Source: Acidobacteriota bacterium (lineage in GTDB: Bacteria > Acidobacteriota > Blastocatellia > Pyrinomonadales > Pyrinomonadaceae). Taken from it: a stretch of DNA of 16,724 nt. A program made the translations under genes and the position numbers. Numbering within the stretch: the first letter of the stretch is position 1; every line of letters begins with the position of its first letter. The DNA lies in assembly GCA_016718135.1 (NCBI GenBank), contig JADKEF010000020.1:1-16724 (forward strand), read 5' to 3'. Of this stretch, positions 1 to 10,166 are shown piece by piece. Under the pieces are notes generated by a model. That model was not told where the DNA came from. It ran no database searches and saw nothing but the letters and a program-made list of their open reading frames with translations.

Positions 1-703
1 CCTTTCGGTCGATAAATTGCCCGAGACACAGCACGACAAACTTTTCAGCAGGAATGGAAGCCGCTTTGTCGAACTGTCTCACTTTGATTCCCATATGTGA
101 GCTCAGACGGAATCGATCTCGCTTGGTTTTACCGTGGTGTAAAGGTGACCTTGATTGTGTCGAAGAAACTCTCGCTCACCCACCGGCGAAATCTATTCTT
201 CGTATCCTGATTCGACGCAAATAGACGAGAATTTTCCGGAGTCGCGAGACGACTCCGATCTTTGGCTCCCAGAAGACTCCGCCGGACCGACGCATCCGGA
301 AGGCGTTGTGCATTGTGACAAAATGTTTTGCCCCTCGAGCCGCGAGTGCCAAGAGCTTGGGTACGCCGATTTGCCACGGTGCTGCCTCGATGTGGAGAAT
401 AATAGCCCCGCTCAGGTCAATTTCAGCAAGTGCCGGAAAACATTGACCTCGGATAACAGGACTGTAAAGCCGTCAGATTTACTTTTCGTCCTACTGAATC
501 TGCCGGAGCAAGATCGAAGTCTGCCTTTAACAAATTCATACCGCACTCCGAGATCATCAATAAACTTGATAATTGGGATCAGAACCTTCGGCGCTTTTTG
601 ACATTCCAAATATCCCATTGAACTCGCGAGGTTTCTGGCGATCGAGGGAAATATATAGGCACCGCCCCATTCGAGCGTAGTTCCAGGCGCCGTTCGGTCT
701 CAC
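1..703 (-). CDS. Glycosyltransferase family 4 protein, 3' part beyond the window, frame-broken
   Basis: This gene probably transfers a sugar to the growing exopolysaccharide repeat unit at the cytoplasmic membrane. No single frame is open, but GT4-like blocks follow in order on the minus strand. Around 400-330 lies IILHIEAAPWQIGVPKLLAL, followed by a KHFVTMHNAF block. Around 200-130 lies FASNQDTKN and then SFFDTIKVTFTP. At the very edge is AEKFVVLCLGQFIDRKG, which is the start of the nucleotide-sugar-binding C-terminal domain (GT1 fold). The remaining C-terminal half lies outside the window. The start is placed at a GTG at 701-703, nine bases past the stop of the upstream GT2 gene, and is uncertain because the first 200 bases are badly shifted. 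Several indels are needed to restore the frame. The family call rests on motif recall; the donor and acceptor sugars cannot be told. Confidence 0.6.
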
Positions 704-711
704 TTTTCTCT

Positions 712-1642
712 TTATTCATCTACCATTGCCCCGGCAAAGGTTTCAGAAAACGGTACTTCATCCGCGGCAAAAGTCCCCACTGGCCTTCTTGATTGCGTCC
801 AAGAAAATATCGGATAAAGAAGATCAGGTTCATAACAGGCCGAGGAAGCCGTACTCGGGCACTGCCAACGGTGGCGTGGAGTCGCTTTCAGGTGAGTATG
901 GGCTTGTCGGTATCCGAAGGTGGTCGAACTGACTCACTTGGGAGCAGGCTGCTGCAATCCGGAGGCCGAATCGTTCGGTTTGCAAAAACACGGGCCGTGG
1001 GCTCGATCCAACAGACGCCAGCCGCGTTTTGCTTCATTCGCGGTGTATATTCTGCATCGCCCCAGTAGACCCAATCGCTTCTCATCCATCAGAGCACCGC
1101 ACTCGCGGAATTGCGGACGCAGGATAAAGAACGCAATTCCCTACCACGATCTCTCAACTTACACGCACGGGACGGAAGCTTCAAACCGTCTGTCTATTCC
1201 AATGCCGGAATCCGCCCTTGTAGACAGTTCCCATCGTGGTGATACCTGAAATACCTGATGTAGCGTGTCCCAGTTAAGCACGTAGCACCACCAACCACCG
1301 ATCGAGAATATTTCTCCGCACAATTCCACCATGTTGATGATGCACTTTTCGTGAAGCGTATGGAATCCCTGTTGATAGCCAGGATGTAATCAGGATCGTG
1401 AGCCGAAAGCGGCTGTAAGGCCGCGTTCGTTACAGTGTACCAAGAGATTTCCGTCACCTTGGACTATCTCAACATCCGGAAACTCGGCCGCAGCTTCCGC
1501 CGTTCCATCCGTCGAGCCGTCATCGACAATTTACCATGCGTATATCGAAGACCGATTGTCCCGCCGGGCGAGCTCCGAAGACCTGCCGAGAGTTTCCCGG
1601 ACTCGATTATGGACTGGGCCGGTGATCTCAAGTTTGGCGCAC
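712..1642 (-). CDS. Glycosyltransferase family 2 protein, frame-broken
   Basis: This is a GT-A fold inverting glycosyltransferase, expected to act in the cytoplasm on lipid-linked repeat units. Pieces in different minus-strand frames line up as one GT2 protein. They are TGPVHNRVRETL near 1620, VDDGSTDGTAEAAAEFPDVE near 1525-1465, HDPDYILAINRDS near 1400 (the DXD-like metal site, usually INNDT), and a GDAEYTPRMK / IEPTARVF block near 1060-1000. The tail is RYFLGRNQEGQWG near 800 and SETFAGAMVDE directly before the TAA at 712-714. The start is a GTG at 1640-1642, about 20 bases after the gmd stop, and is only approximate. Length would be about 310 residues, normal for the family. At least four frame changes are needed. 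It sits between gmd and a GT4 gene in the same operon, so transfer of fucose or another sugar of the polymer is plausible but not shown. Confidence 0.7.
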
Positions 1643-1661
1643 GGTGTTTAGGGGCGGGTTT

Positions 1662-2844
1662 TTAATTTCGGGACTCGTTCTCGACATCCGGCCTCGATCA
1701 TGATCCGGCCACAACCAACTCGTGAAATTTCGGTTTGACTGCTTCCACCGAAGAGTACGGTTTCGGCCTTTGTTAGGAGTCGCCCGATGAGGAGATCGAC
1801 CTCGGTGGGACGGTAGTAGTTCAGGTCGATCTCAACCACGGACATTCCTACACTTGGAAGCTTTGGATCCTCGATACCAAATCGGTCGGCAAGAACTGCA
1901 GGTCGATGCCAGCGATAATTTCCCCCCGCTCATTTTCTGCTCACTTCAGTCCATTCGGTCGTTACACTCCGATATTGGCCGGAAACGGAATTCCTCGACG
2001 AACTCACGAACTGAGTGATGTTTATTAATAAGCACAAAGTCGTCGGCCGTATCGTGCTGAAAAGGATGCGCCACATCCCTTCGCCCCCCGTCGGGAGCAT
2101 AACCCCAGTCTCGACCGGCATTCAAATTTCCAAGTGTCAGTTTCGATTGCGCTCCACTTTACCATCTGGGCAACGTGGCACGAGTGATCTTTTGGTGACA
2201 AAAGTATTGCCGCGGCGAAATTGATTCCGTTATATGTTGTGTACTTCTGCTCTTACGTGATTGAACAAGATGTTTTTACAGGCGAAAAGATCGTATGCCT
2301 CGCGGTAATTACGATCGTCCAATAGGCAAAAAGCTTCGGTTCCGCCAGGAGAACGCGAGGGGATGGGAGCGGTGTACGTTCGGTCTGCGGAGAAGTGTTT
2401 CTTGGATCTTTCCCACGAGCTCCGCGATGTTGAGCTTACGACCAGAGCTTCACCCCCGCAAGCCTGTTTCGCGGATAGCATCGAGAAACCGCAGAGTGCC
2501 GAGTGCGTCGACCTGAGCTGTGTAATCTGGGTATCTCGAAAGAGACTTTTACGTGGCTTTGAGCAGCCAGATTGTAAGACGTCGTCCGGCTCGATCTTAT
2601 CGAAAGCCGGTTGGAGACTTCCAGCTTCCAGATCGATCAGGTCGCCAAAGTGCAGAAACAGTTTCTTACATCGAGAATTTCGGATCCTGATAAAGGTGAT
2701 CAATGCGCCCGAAATTGAACGAGCTCGACTTACGGATGATGCAAAAAACAGGAACCTCATAACCTTTCTAGAGCAGGAGTTCGGTCATGCAGCTTCCAAA
2801 AGTCCTGACCCCGGTTATACCTGTGATTAGAGCTTTTTCCGCAT
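1662..2844 (-). CDS. gmd: GDP-mannose 4,6-dehydratase, frame-broken
   Basis: Gmd is a cytoplasmic short-chain dehydrogenase/reductase that converts GDP-D-mannose to GDP-4-keto-6-deoxy-D-mannose, the first step to GDP-L-fucose. Gmd signatures follow in order across frames. MRKK(A)LITGITG at 2844-2810 is the NADP-binding glycine motif; RKSSSFNFGRIDHLYQDP is near 2720; KLFLHFGDL and then KIEPDD are near 2660-2590. NYREAYDLFAC and ILFNH lie near 2300-2250, LGNLNAGRDWGYAPD near 2120-2080, HDTADDFVL near 2050, and YYRPTEVDLLIG near 1820-1785. The end reads IEADVENESRN, then TAA at 1662-1664. The start ATG at 2842-2844 becomes open if one A is added to the five-A run just after it (T5 at 2834-2838 on the plus strand). 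The catalytic Tyr-Lys area near 2340 is garbled. Product call is secure; the exact protein is not recoverable from this sequence. Confidence 0.85.
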
Positions 2845-2851
2845 CAATAAG

Positions 2852-3867
2852 TTACGCTTTTTGGCTAAAAGGAAGTGTTTTCCTGAACTTTGAAACCACT
2901 CGATAGTAGACTTTAAGCCGGCATCCAACGGCGTCTTCGCCGTCCGGCCAAAGCCCGCTTAGCCGTGATACATCTAATAATTTTTCGTGGCGTGCCATCG
3001 GGTTTACATCAGTATCGTAAGTTTTACTGCCGCTAAAAGCTATAGGTCGCCGATCATCGATACAAGTTCCTGATCTCAATATCTTCGCCGCACTCAATAT
3101 GACATGGGAGATCCCCTGCCCGTAGATGTCAGCTGGCTTCCCCGTTCTCAAGCAAGCAAGAAAGCAGGATCGCGTCACGGCGAGATCGTCAGCGAGAAGA
3201 AACTCCCGTCACGAGGGTTCCGCTGCCTTTCCAGACGATTACCTCGGGATCACCATTTGCTTTTGCAGCCGAAAAAGAAAATTGCGTATCCCAAAGCCGG
3301 AATTACGTGCGATGAATCGAGGTCGAGATTGTCGTTCCGGCCATACAAATTAGTCATCACCGAATAGAAATTGGCACCATGCTGCCGATAATAGTTCTCA
3401 CCAAGCTTGATCCCTGCGATCTTGGCGATTGCATAAGGCCCGTTGGTCGGCTCAAGCGGGCCGGTGAGCAAGGATTCCTCTATGATCGTACGGCTGATCG
3501 GCGAGCCGCGGATATATGCACGAGCTGCCTATGAGGAAAATCAGCTTTTCCACCCAATATGAACGCGGTGTGTATGACATTCGTTTCGATGGCCAAATTC
3601 TCGAACAGAAAATCAGCTCTAAACGTGTCGTTCGCGATTATCTCCACTTGCGACTTTGGCAGCCGCTAGAATGACTATCTCCGGCTGTTTTTCTTCTAAA
3701 AAACTCTGAGCGGGCCTGATCCTTTAGCATCAGATCGAGATCCGCAGATGTTGTCGTCAAAGTTCGGAGCACCCATGTGCCACTCAAGAACGAAACTTTG
3801 ATCGATCGCTCCCGACCATGCCCGTTGACCGGCAACAATAGGCGTTTTTCTTAAGGCTCGTCGACGC
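2852..3867 (-). CDS. fcl: GDP-L-fucose synthase (epimerase/reductase), frame-broken
   Basis: Fcl (WcaG) epimerizes and reduces the Gmd product to GDP-L-fucose using NADPH, in the cytoplasm. Diagnostic blocks appear in order on the minus strand in several frames. They are VAGQRAMVGS-like nucleotide binding near 3830; IIANDTFRADFLFENLAIET near 3620-3560; GSSCIYPRLADQP near 3530-3495, which carries the catalytic Ser; and LLTGPLEPTNGPYAIAKIAG near 3470-3410, which carries the Tyr-x3-Lys pair. NLYGRNDNLDLDSSHVIPAL follows near 3355-3295, then NGDPEVIVWGSG and RREFLLADDLA near 3265-3175, and KLLDVSRLSGLGW near 2980-2930. It ends with a TAA at 2852-2854, seven bases before the gmd ATG, which implies translational coupling. 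No ATG is visible at the start. A GGGAG sequence overlapping the kinase stop (about 3874-3878) points to a start near 3867, where GCG is read and where an error may hide ATG or GTG. Confidence 0.85.
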
Positions 3868-3877
3868 GGCAGGCTCC

Positions 3878-6341
3878 CTATCGGCTACTCGGGATCACTC
3901 GAGTTATGGTGCTGCGGTGATAGTAGCTCTGATAGTAATAATAATTGTCTTTTGCGTTGAGATTGACGTTGTTGAGAACGACACCGAAAACCTTTGCCGA
4001 TCTCCTGCAGCAACTGCCGCGAGCGTTTAACGACCTGTCTCGAACTACGTCCCGCATTAACCACAAGAATTACGCCGTCAACCATTGACGCGATCAGTAC
4101 GCCATCAGTAAACGAAGCGATCGGCGGAGAATCGACGACAACATGCGTAAACCGAGCCTGCAACATCTTTAGCAACAGAGCCATTTGTGGTGAGCCGATC
4201 AACTCCGCCGGATTAGGCGGGACTCGGGCCTGACGTAAGCATGTATAGCTTTGATTTCTCATCCTGTCGGACTGCTGCGGTTATATCTGCGTCGGTCAAT
4301 TCGCTCGAGAGCAAGGTGCTTAGCCCGTTGCCGTTCTCGATGCCAAAGATCGAATGAAGTCGCGGGCGACGCATATCGGCGTCGATGATGAGGACCTTGG
4401 CACCGGTTTGAGCGAGGCTGATCGCGGTGTTTGTCGCAGTGGTCGTTTTACCTTCGGATGGCAGACTCGATGTTATGAGAAGTGACTTCGGAGCGTGGCC
4501 TGCGGTTGATAATAAGATCGAGGTCCTCAAATGCCGATAAGCTTCAGCCAGCGACGAGTGAGTCGGCGGATATCAGCAATGGTGATGTCGGCGACAATTC
4601 ATCGCCTCCTTCCCTGCACCGACCAGAAGCAACTTACGCTTCGGCATCGACTCCATTGCCGGGATCGCAGCGAGTGCCGGAAGCTGCAAATAATTCTCGA
4701 TCTCTTCGGTAGTCCGGATCGTATCATCAAGATACTCAAGGAAAAGAGCGAGGCCCATTCCAAAAAGCGTCGATAGGAAAAGTGCTGCGGCGACGGTCAT
4801 CAAACGACGCGGCGAGACCGGAACATCGGACGGGATCGCCGGCTCTGTAATACTGATATTGTTGTCAGTTCCCTGAGCAGCTATGTCGTTTCCGCTAAAC
4901 TGTTTCCGGAGATTATCAAGAAATCCTTTTTTTGTATCGATGTTCTGCTTCCAAGAGCGAGATGTCCACCCTGGTACTCTGCCCTGAGCAGCCCCCATAC
5001 TGTTTATCAAAATCAACACGGATCTTGTCTTCTTCGGCCTTTGCCGACAGATACTTCGTCCGGAGATTCTGGAGCAGATCGGTCGAAACCCTGTTTCGAA
5101 ACGCAGCAAGATCTTTCTGCATCTTCCCGACGGCGTTATCGATAGACTCTTCGTACGCTTTTATCTGGGTGTCGATCTGTTTGATCTCAGGTGCACCTTC
5201 CTCAAAAGCTCCAGCTTTTCGATGCGTTGATTGCGAAGCTCGCTGATCTTCTTGATCGTCTCGGTTTGAAGAACCTGAATACTGTTTTCGCGTTCCGTCG
5301 TGTACCGGGCGGTAGCAACCTCGGCGAGAGCCTTGACCTTGTCGGGCGATTTGCTGACTTCCAAATACTCTGATTCAGCCGTCTTTCGTTTTTGTTCAGC
5401 GTCGAGCAATTGCTTGTTCAAGCCTGAAAGCCTGTCACCGACGATCGTCTGATCGCCTTCGGTCTTCAGAATGCCGGCTTCCTGAGTAAGTCTAACGAGT
5501 TTTGCTTCGTCGCTTTGGATCTCGGCATCGAGTGTCGATATACGCTCGGTAAGAAATGTATTTGTCTTCTTGCTCGTCCCGGAACGCTCTCTTGATTCAT
5601 CTCCGTAAAGGTCTTCGCCATCGAATTGACGACAAAGCCGCGAGTTCCGGGCTCGTGTGCCGATACGTGATATCTATCAGTCGCGTATCTTTGACCGTAG
5701 CTCTCGATTCGCGGCGTGGATCGATGTCGAGGTTCAGCTTAATTGCTTTGACAAAGGGTTGAAGGCGGACCGCATCAGCGATCTCTTCATTTGTCAGGAG
5801 CGAATTGTCTGCGAGTAAATCGTCGGGCGTTTTCGTTTTAGAGTCGTCCGTTGCCAAACCGACCGAGCGAAGGATCGACCGAAATGTTGACGTCGAACCG
5901 GCCTCTTTGAGTTTCCAGGAACTCTGGATGCGTATCCAGATTCTGCTCTTTGATAGTGCGGCGAAGCAGATTATCACTCAAGAGCAATTGAAGCTGCGTA
6001 TTGAAATAGGCCGGATCCGAATTCATGGAAGGCCGTTGTCTGTCAACCGAAACCAGATCGGGATTTGCCTGTTCGGAATCCACCTGAACGACCGCGTGGG
6101 CCGAAAAAACACTTGGCTGACGTGCCATGTAGATCGCAGTCAAAGTAGTGATCAGCACGGTCAGGCCGATAACCAACCATAAACGCTTGCGGATAGCGCG
6201 CCAGTAGTCAGCGAGTTGGAAGCCGTCCGAGGTCTGCACATTCCGGTACGACGGATAACCGCCGGTCGCCGGAGCCGTCGATTCAAACTGGATCTCCGCC
6301 TCGCTTAGCGGATTGCGGATTATTCCACGCGGTTCGTTCAT
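3878..6341 (-). CDS. Exopolysaccharide chain-length regulator / BY-family tyrosine autokinase (Wzc-type), frame-broken
   Basis: This inner-membrane protein controls polymer length and export through cycles of autophosphorylation. The N-terminal part (6341-5840) has a Wzz domain with a membrane segment at residues about 52-72. A long coiled coil follows (about 5560-4930). Then come the PVSPRR segment, a second membrane helix (LFLSTLFGMGLALFLEYLDD, near 4790-4730) and a linker typical of Wzc. The cytoplasmic kinase follows: EAYRHLRTSI near 4545-4515, Walker A LPSEGKTT near 4460-4440, Walker A' IIDADMRRPRLH near 4395-4360, Walker B HVVVDSPP near 4145-4120, and a Tyr-rich tail (YYYYQSYY) near 3945-3915. 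The ATG at 6339-6341 lies 18 bases after the export-protein stop. Total length is about 820 residues, as expected when kinase and Wzz are fused. Frame changes are needed near 5915, 5640, 5200, 5000, 4600, 4250 and 4000. Function is confident; the breaks look like sequence errors. Confidence 0.88.
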
Positions 6342-6359
6342 ACAGAATTTTGGGGAACC

Positions 6360-7319
6360 TTAAAACCTTAGGGCGGCGTTCGGTGCCGCGTTCTTGATAG
6401 CGTTGGCAAAACCGTACATGATAGCTTTAGCTTTGTCCTCGGATACGGTAACGATGTCGTTTGGCTGAAGGATCGGATCGGGTATCTTACCTTTGTCGAT
6501 CTGATTCAAGTCAAAAACGAGTTCTTCGCTCCCCCCGCTATCGCCTTTTGACGAAGTATACGTATCTTGTCTTTTTTGGCAGCTGGCTTAAGTCCTTCTG
6601 CTGTCACAATCGCTTGGGTGAGCGTCGTGGTCTCGCGGATCTTGATAGCTCCCTCTTGCTTCACGTTCCCATAGACATAAACAATGTCTGCCTCGAGTAC
6701 CGAAACGAGGTCGCCCGGCTGCATCCAGAAGGTTTTCTTTCCTTCCTGGATGTCACGCAACTTGAAGCTATAAACGTTAATTTCCTGATCAGGTTCGTCG
6801 GCCTGTTTGCACTTCGACGTGCTGCCGGTCCGCGAAACGATCAGGCGGTTCCGACTCCTTGTTTGGACCGCCGGCCATGGCGAGCATTTCGAGAAGGTGA
6901 AACCTCCGCCTAACAAAGAAATAATCAGGTTTTCCAACCGCACCCATTACACCGATCGACTGTGATCTCTGCTCAGCTACGCTAACCGTAACTTCTGGGT
7001 CCCGGATGAATTTCGCCTTAAAAGCAGCGGCGAGCTCGCGTGCCAATTCAGACTCAGATTTACAGACCGCGACGACCGGCTTGTCCAAACGAAACAGTGT
7101 AATAGTGCCATTTGGACTAACCGACACCCGTTGGCTCAACTCCGCGTGCTTAAAAACTCTGACCTCCAGCACATCCTGAAACCCAATACGATAACGATCA
7201 TCGTCCTTCTCCATCGCCGCTACCGTCACATCTGACGGAGTCGACGTCTGCGCCGAGATGCCAACAAATGAGAACAGAGCCAGAACAGTTACCGATAATG
7301 TGGTGATGAAATTTCTCAT
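6360..7319 (-). CDS. Polysaccharide biosynthesis/export protein (Wza-like), frame-broken
   Basis: This is a periplasmic/outer-membrane export channel for exopolysaccharide and the partner of the downstream autokinase. Residues 1-23 form a signal peptide ending ISA, before Gln24; no lipobox Cys is seen, unlike E. coli Wza. The Poly_export domain follows (YRIGFQDVLEVRVFKHAELS through IRDPEVTVSV), then a SLBB segment (GAVGKPDYFF, LLEMLAMAGGP, near 6950-6850) and a second one (VYVYGNVKQEGAIKIRE, near 6690-6640). The C-terminus is ILQPNDIVTVSEDKAKAI and ends with TAA at 6360-6362. The ATG at 7317-7319 is chosen over an in-frame TTG at 7343 because it begins the signal peptide. One break lies near 6840-6870. 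A second, at the C6 run 6531-6536, is repaired exactly by one more C on the plus strand, giving GGSEELVFDLNQ. It is first in the exopolysaccharide operon. Confidence 0.87.
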
Positions 7320-7421
7320 AATACTTCGTGAGATCGGTCGCAACGGAAACGAAATGCGCTTGTCGGAAACGGAAATATCGCTAAGGTCTAGGTCCTCAAA
7401 AAGGCTTTACTACAAACGATA

Positions 7422-7450
7422 ATAGTACCAAAAGCCGTCCGACATTGAAA
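7422..7450 (-). promoter_or_regulatory. Candidate promoter of the exopolysaccharide operon
   Basis: On the minus strand, TTTCAA (7445-7450) and TACTAT (7422-7427) are 17 bases apart in the 191-bp region between the export gene and mutS. The -35 match is weak (3 of 6), so this is only a candidate. The start ATG lies about 100 bases downstream. Confidence 0.22.
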
Positions 7451-7458
7451 CACAAGTT

Positions 7459-7486
7459 TTGCAACAAGCCGCCTTTTAGCTAAACT
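7459..7486 (+). promoter_or_regulatory. Candidate mutS promoter
   Basis: TTGCAA (7459-7464) and TAAACT (7481-7486) are separated by 16 bases, and the mutS ATG is 25 bases further on. Both boxes match the sigma-70 consensus at 4 of 6 positions. No clear Shine-Dalgarno sequence precedes the ATG at 7511. Confidence 0.3.
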
Positions 7487-7510
7487 CTGAGACACATACT
7501 GACGCACAAG

Positions 7511-10157
7511 ATGGAAACCGCGACGCCGATGCTTCGGCAATATCTCGATATCAAAAAGCTCTATCCGGGAACGATATTGTTCTTCCGGCTAGGCGATTTC
7601 TATGAGATGTTCAACGAGGACGCGATAGTTGGCTCTCGTGAATTGGAGATCACACTTACTGCTAGACAAAAAGACGGCCCAAATCCAGTTCCAATGTGCG
7701 GCGTCCCGCATCACGCGGCCGCAAATTACATCGCACGTCTGGTCCGAAAAGGCTACCGAGTCGCTATCTGCGAACAGACCGAAACTCCTACAAAAGGCGT
7801 AAAGCTAGTAAAACGTGAAGTTGTGCGCGTCATCACGCCCGGAACTGCGATCGATCCGCAGTTGGTTGAGTCGAGAGATTCCGTCTATTTAGCCGCCATT
7901 TGCGGGTCGGGAGACACGTTTGGCGTCGCCTTTCTAGAGACCTCGTCCGGCCATTTCTCTGCGACTGAGATCACCGGAATGAATGCCTGGCAGAAAGTCT
8001 GCGAAGAGATCGACGCCTTCGCACCGCGCGAGTTGCTCTATCCGGAATCGATGGAAACGACGATCCGGCAGGACGTTTGCGGGCGATACGACCGCGAATT
8101 TGTTCGATCAAAAGCCGGTTTCCAACCACGCTAACGCTAACTTCGCGGCCGCACGACGATTTTGACGAAAAACAATCTGAAACTCGCCTGACACGGCAGA
8201 TGGAAGTGGCACCTATCCGGATTTGGCTTTGATGGGCACGGAGAGGCCGTTCGAGCAGCCGGAGCGTGCCTCAAGTACGCTCAGGACACGCAGCGTGCGA
8301 CCGCTGGGCACATTTCGGAGATCAAGTTTTTCGAGACGGCAGATTGCATGGTTCTGGATGCGGTGACGCTGAGAAATCTAGAGATATTCGAGTCTCGCGG
8401 TGAAAAGTCGAAGAATACGCTCTTCGGCTTGCTGGATGAGACGGTCACAGGAATGGGCTCTCGATTACTGAGACAATGGATATCAAGACCGTCGCTTAAG
8501 CGAGCGGAAATTCAAACGCGACTAGCGGCCGTTACTGAGCTTTCAGACCCGATCCTACGAGAAAAGCTCCGATATTTGCTCAAACAGGTCTCCGATCTCG
8601 AACGCCTCATCGGCCGCCTTAATCTCGGACTGCGACGCCTCGAGACATCGTTGCTCTCGGCCGTTCGCTCGGACAGGCTCCGCAGGTCAATCAGGTTTTG
8701 GCTGATGCTCAGTCGTTGTTGCTCCAGGTTCTTGCCGAAAATGTCTTTGAACTTCCCGAGATCCGCGACCTGATCGAACGTTCGATAGTTGACGAACCTC
8801 CGATGAATACGGCGGAGGGGGGCGTGATTCGCGATGGCTACAACGCGGAGCTTGACGACCTGCGGAGCGTTTCGACCTCGGCGAAGCAGATAATTGCGAG
8901 ATTTGAGGACGACGAGAGGACTCGAACAGGCATAACAAACCTCAAGATCAGATTTAACAACGTCTTTGGCTATTATATTGAGGTCTCAAAGGGCAATGTC
9001 AGCCGTGTTCCAGACGATTACGAACGCCGTCAAACCCTGGCAAATGCTGAGCGATATACGACGCCGCAGCTGAAGGAATGGGAGCAGAAGGTACTCGGAG
9101 CGGAAGAACGAATTGGCCAGCTTGAGGCGGAATTATTTCAGCAGATCCGCGACCGTGTTTGCGGCGAGACTCGGAAGTTGCAATCGACAGCCCGTGCTCT
9201 CGCTACCCTTGATTCCCTTTGTGCTCTTTCTGAGACAGCGACGAAGAGGAATTTTGTTTGTCCTGTGTTGCATGATGGCGACGAGATCGAGGTCGTCAAT
9301 GGCCGCCATCCGGTCGTTGAGGCGTCAATTGGCAATTCGTTCATCCCGGAACGACATCCGCATGAATAACTCGACCGACCGTCTGCTCGTGATAACCGGA
9401 GCAAACATGGGCGGCAAATCTACGTTTTTGCGTCAGGTCGCGATCATAGCAGATACTCGCTCAAATGGGCTCGTTCGTTCCGGCGACGTCCGCTCGTTTG
9501 CCGATAGTTGACCGCGTTTGGACGCGTGTTGGAGCATCGGATGATCTTGCTTCGGGGCGTTCGACGTTTATGGTCGAGATGACCGAGACGGCAGCGATAT
9601 TGCACAATGCGACGCCTCGAAGCCTTGTGCTACTCGATGAGATCGGCCGCGGCACCTCAACGTTCGACGGCCTCTCGATCGCATGGGCCATCGCTGAGCA
9701 TCTGCATAATTCGTCCGAACATGCTGCAAAGACCATGTTTGCGACGCATTATCACGAGATGACCGAATTGGCTGAAAATCTGCCCGGAGCGAAGAATTAT
9801 CAGATCACCGCGACCGAAAAGGACGGTGACGTAGTGTTTCTGCACAAACTCCAGCCCGGCAAGGCCTCGAAATCCTACGGAATCGCCGTCGCAAAGCTAG
9901 CCGGATTGCCCGCAAACGTCATCGAACGTGCCAAAAGCGTCCTCGAAAAGCTCGAACAGTACGAACTCGCCGTCTTCGCTGACGAACGAAAGACTGGCTT
10001 AGCTAAAGCAGCCGGTGGACGACTTGCATCGCAGTTTTCGCTGTTTGCCGTTACAAATGAGACGGCGATCAATGAACTACGAGATGTCGATATTGCGAAT
10101 TTATCGGCCGCTGAATCTAAAGTATTACTTGAAAAGATCAAAGCTAAGATAGTGTAG
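7511..10157 (+). CDS. mutS: DNA mismatch repair protein MutS, frame-broken
   Basis: MutS recognises mismatches and small loops in DNA and uses ATP to recruit MutL. The start at 7511 gives the mismatch-recognition domain, with the Phe-x-Glu motif in LGDFYEMF (F30, E32). Next come CGVPHHAA and the connector domain. FDGHGEAVRAAGACLKYAQ (near 8230-8290) and VLDAVTLRNLEIFESRG (8351-8400) begin the core. The clamp/lever region contains NVFGYYIEVSKGN near 8960. The ATPase has Walker A GANMGGKST (9398-9424), Walker B LLDEIGRGTSTFDG (about 9630-9670) and ATHYHEMTELA (about 9750). The C-terminus ends at TAG 10155-10157. The span of about 880 residues is normal. Frame changes occur near 8130-8200, 8650-8690, 9352 (one extra G) and 9452. 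Because every domain is intact apart from these points, the gene is probably functional and the breaks are probably sequence errors. Confidence 0.93.
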
Positions 10158-10160
10158 GAG
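10156..10160 (+). promoter_or_regulatory. Ribosome binding site overlapping the mutS stop codon
   Basis: AGGAG overlaps the TAG stop of mutS and stands six bases before the ATG at 10167. It fixes the start of the glycosylasparaginase gene and suggests translational coupling to mutS. Confidence 0.75.
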
Positions 10161-10166
10161 ATAAAG

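Noticed and set aside
155..601. A 148-codon plus-strand open frame
   Set aside because: It is antisense to the GT4 gene, where recognisable glycosyltransferase blocks run on the minus strand.
2363..2830. A 155-codon plus-strand open frame
   Set aside because: It lies antisense to gmd, whose conserved blocks are clear on the minus strand, and it resembles no family.
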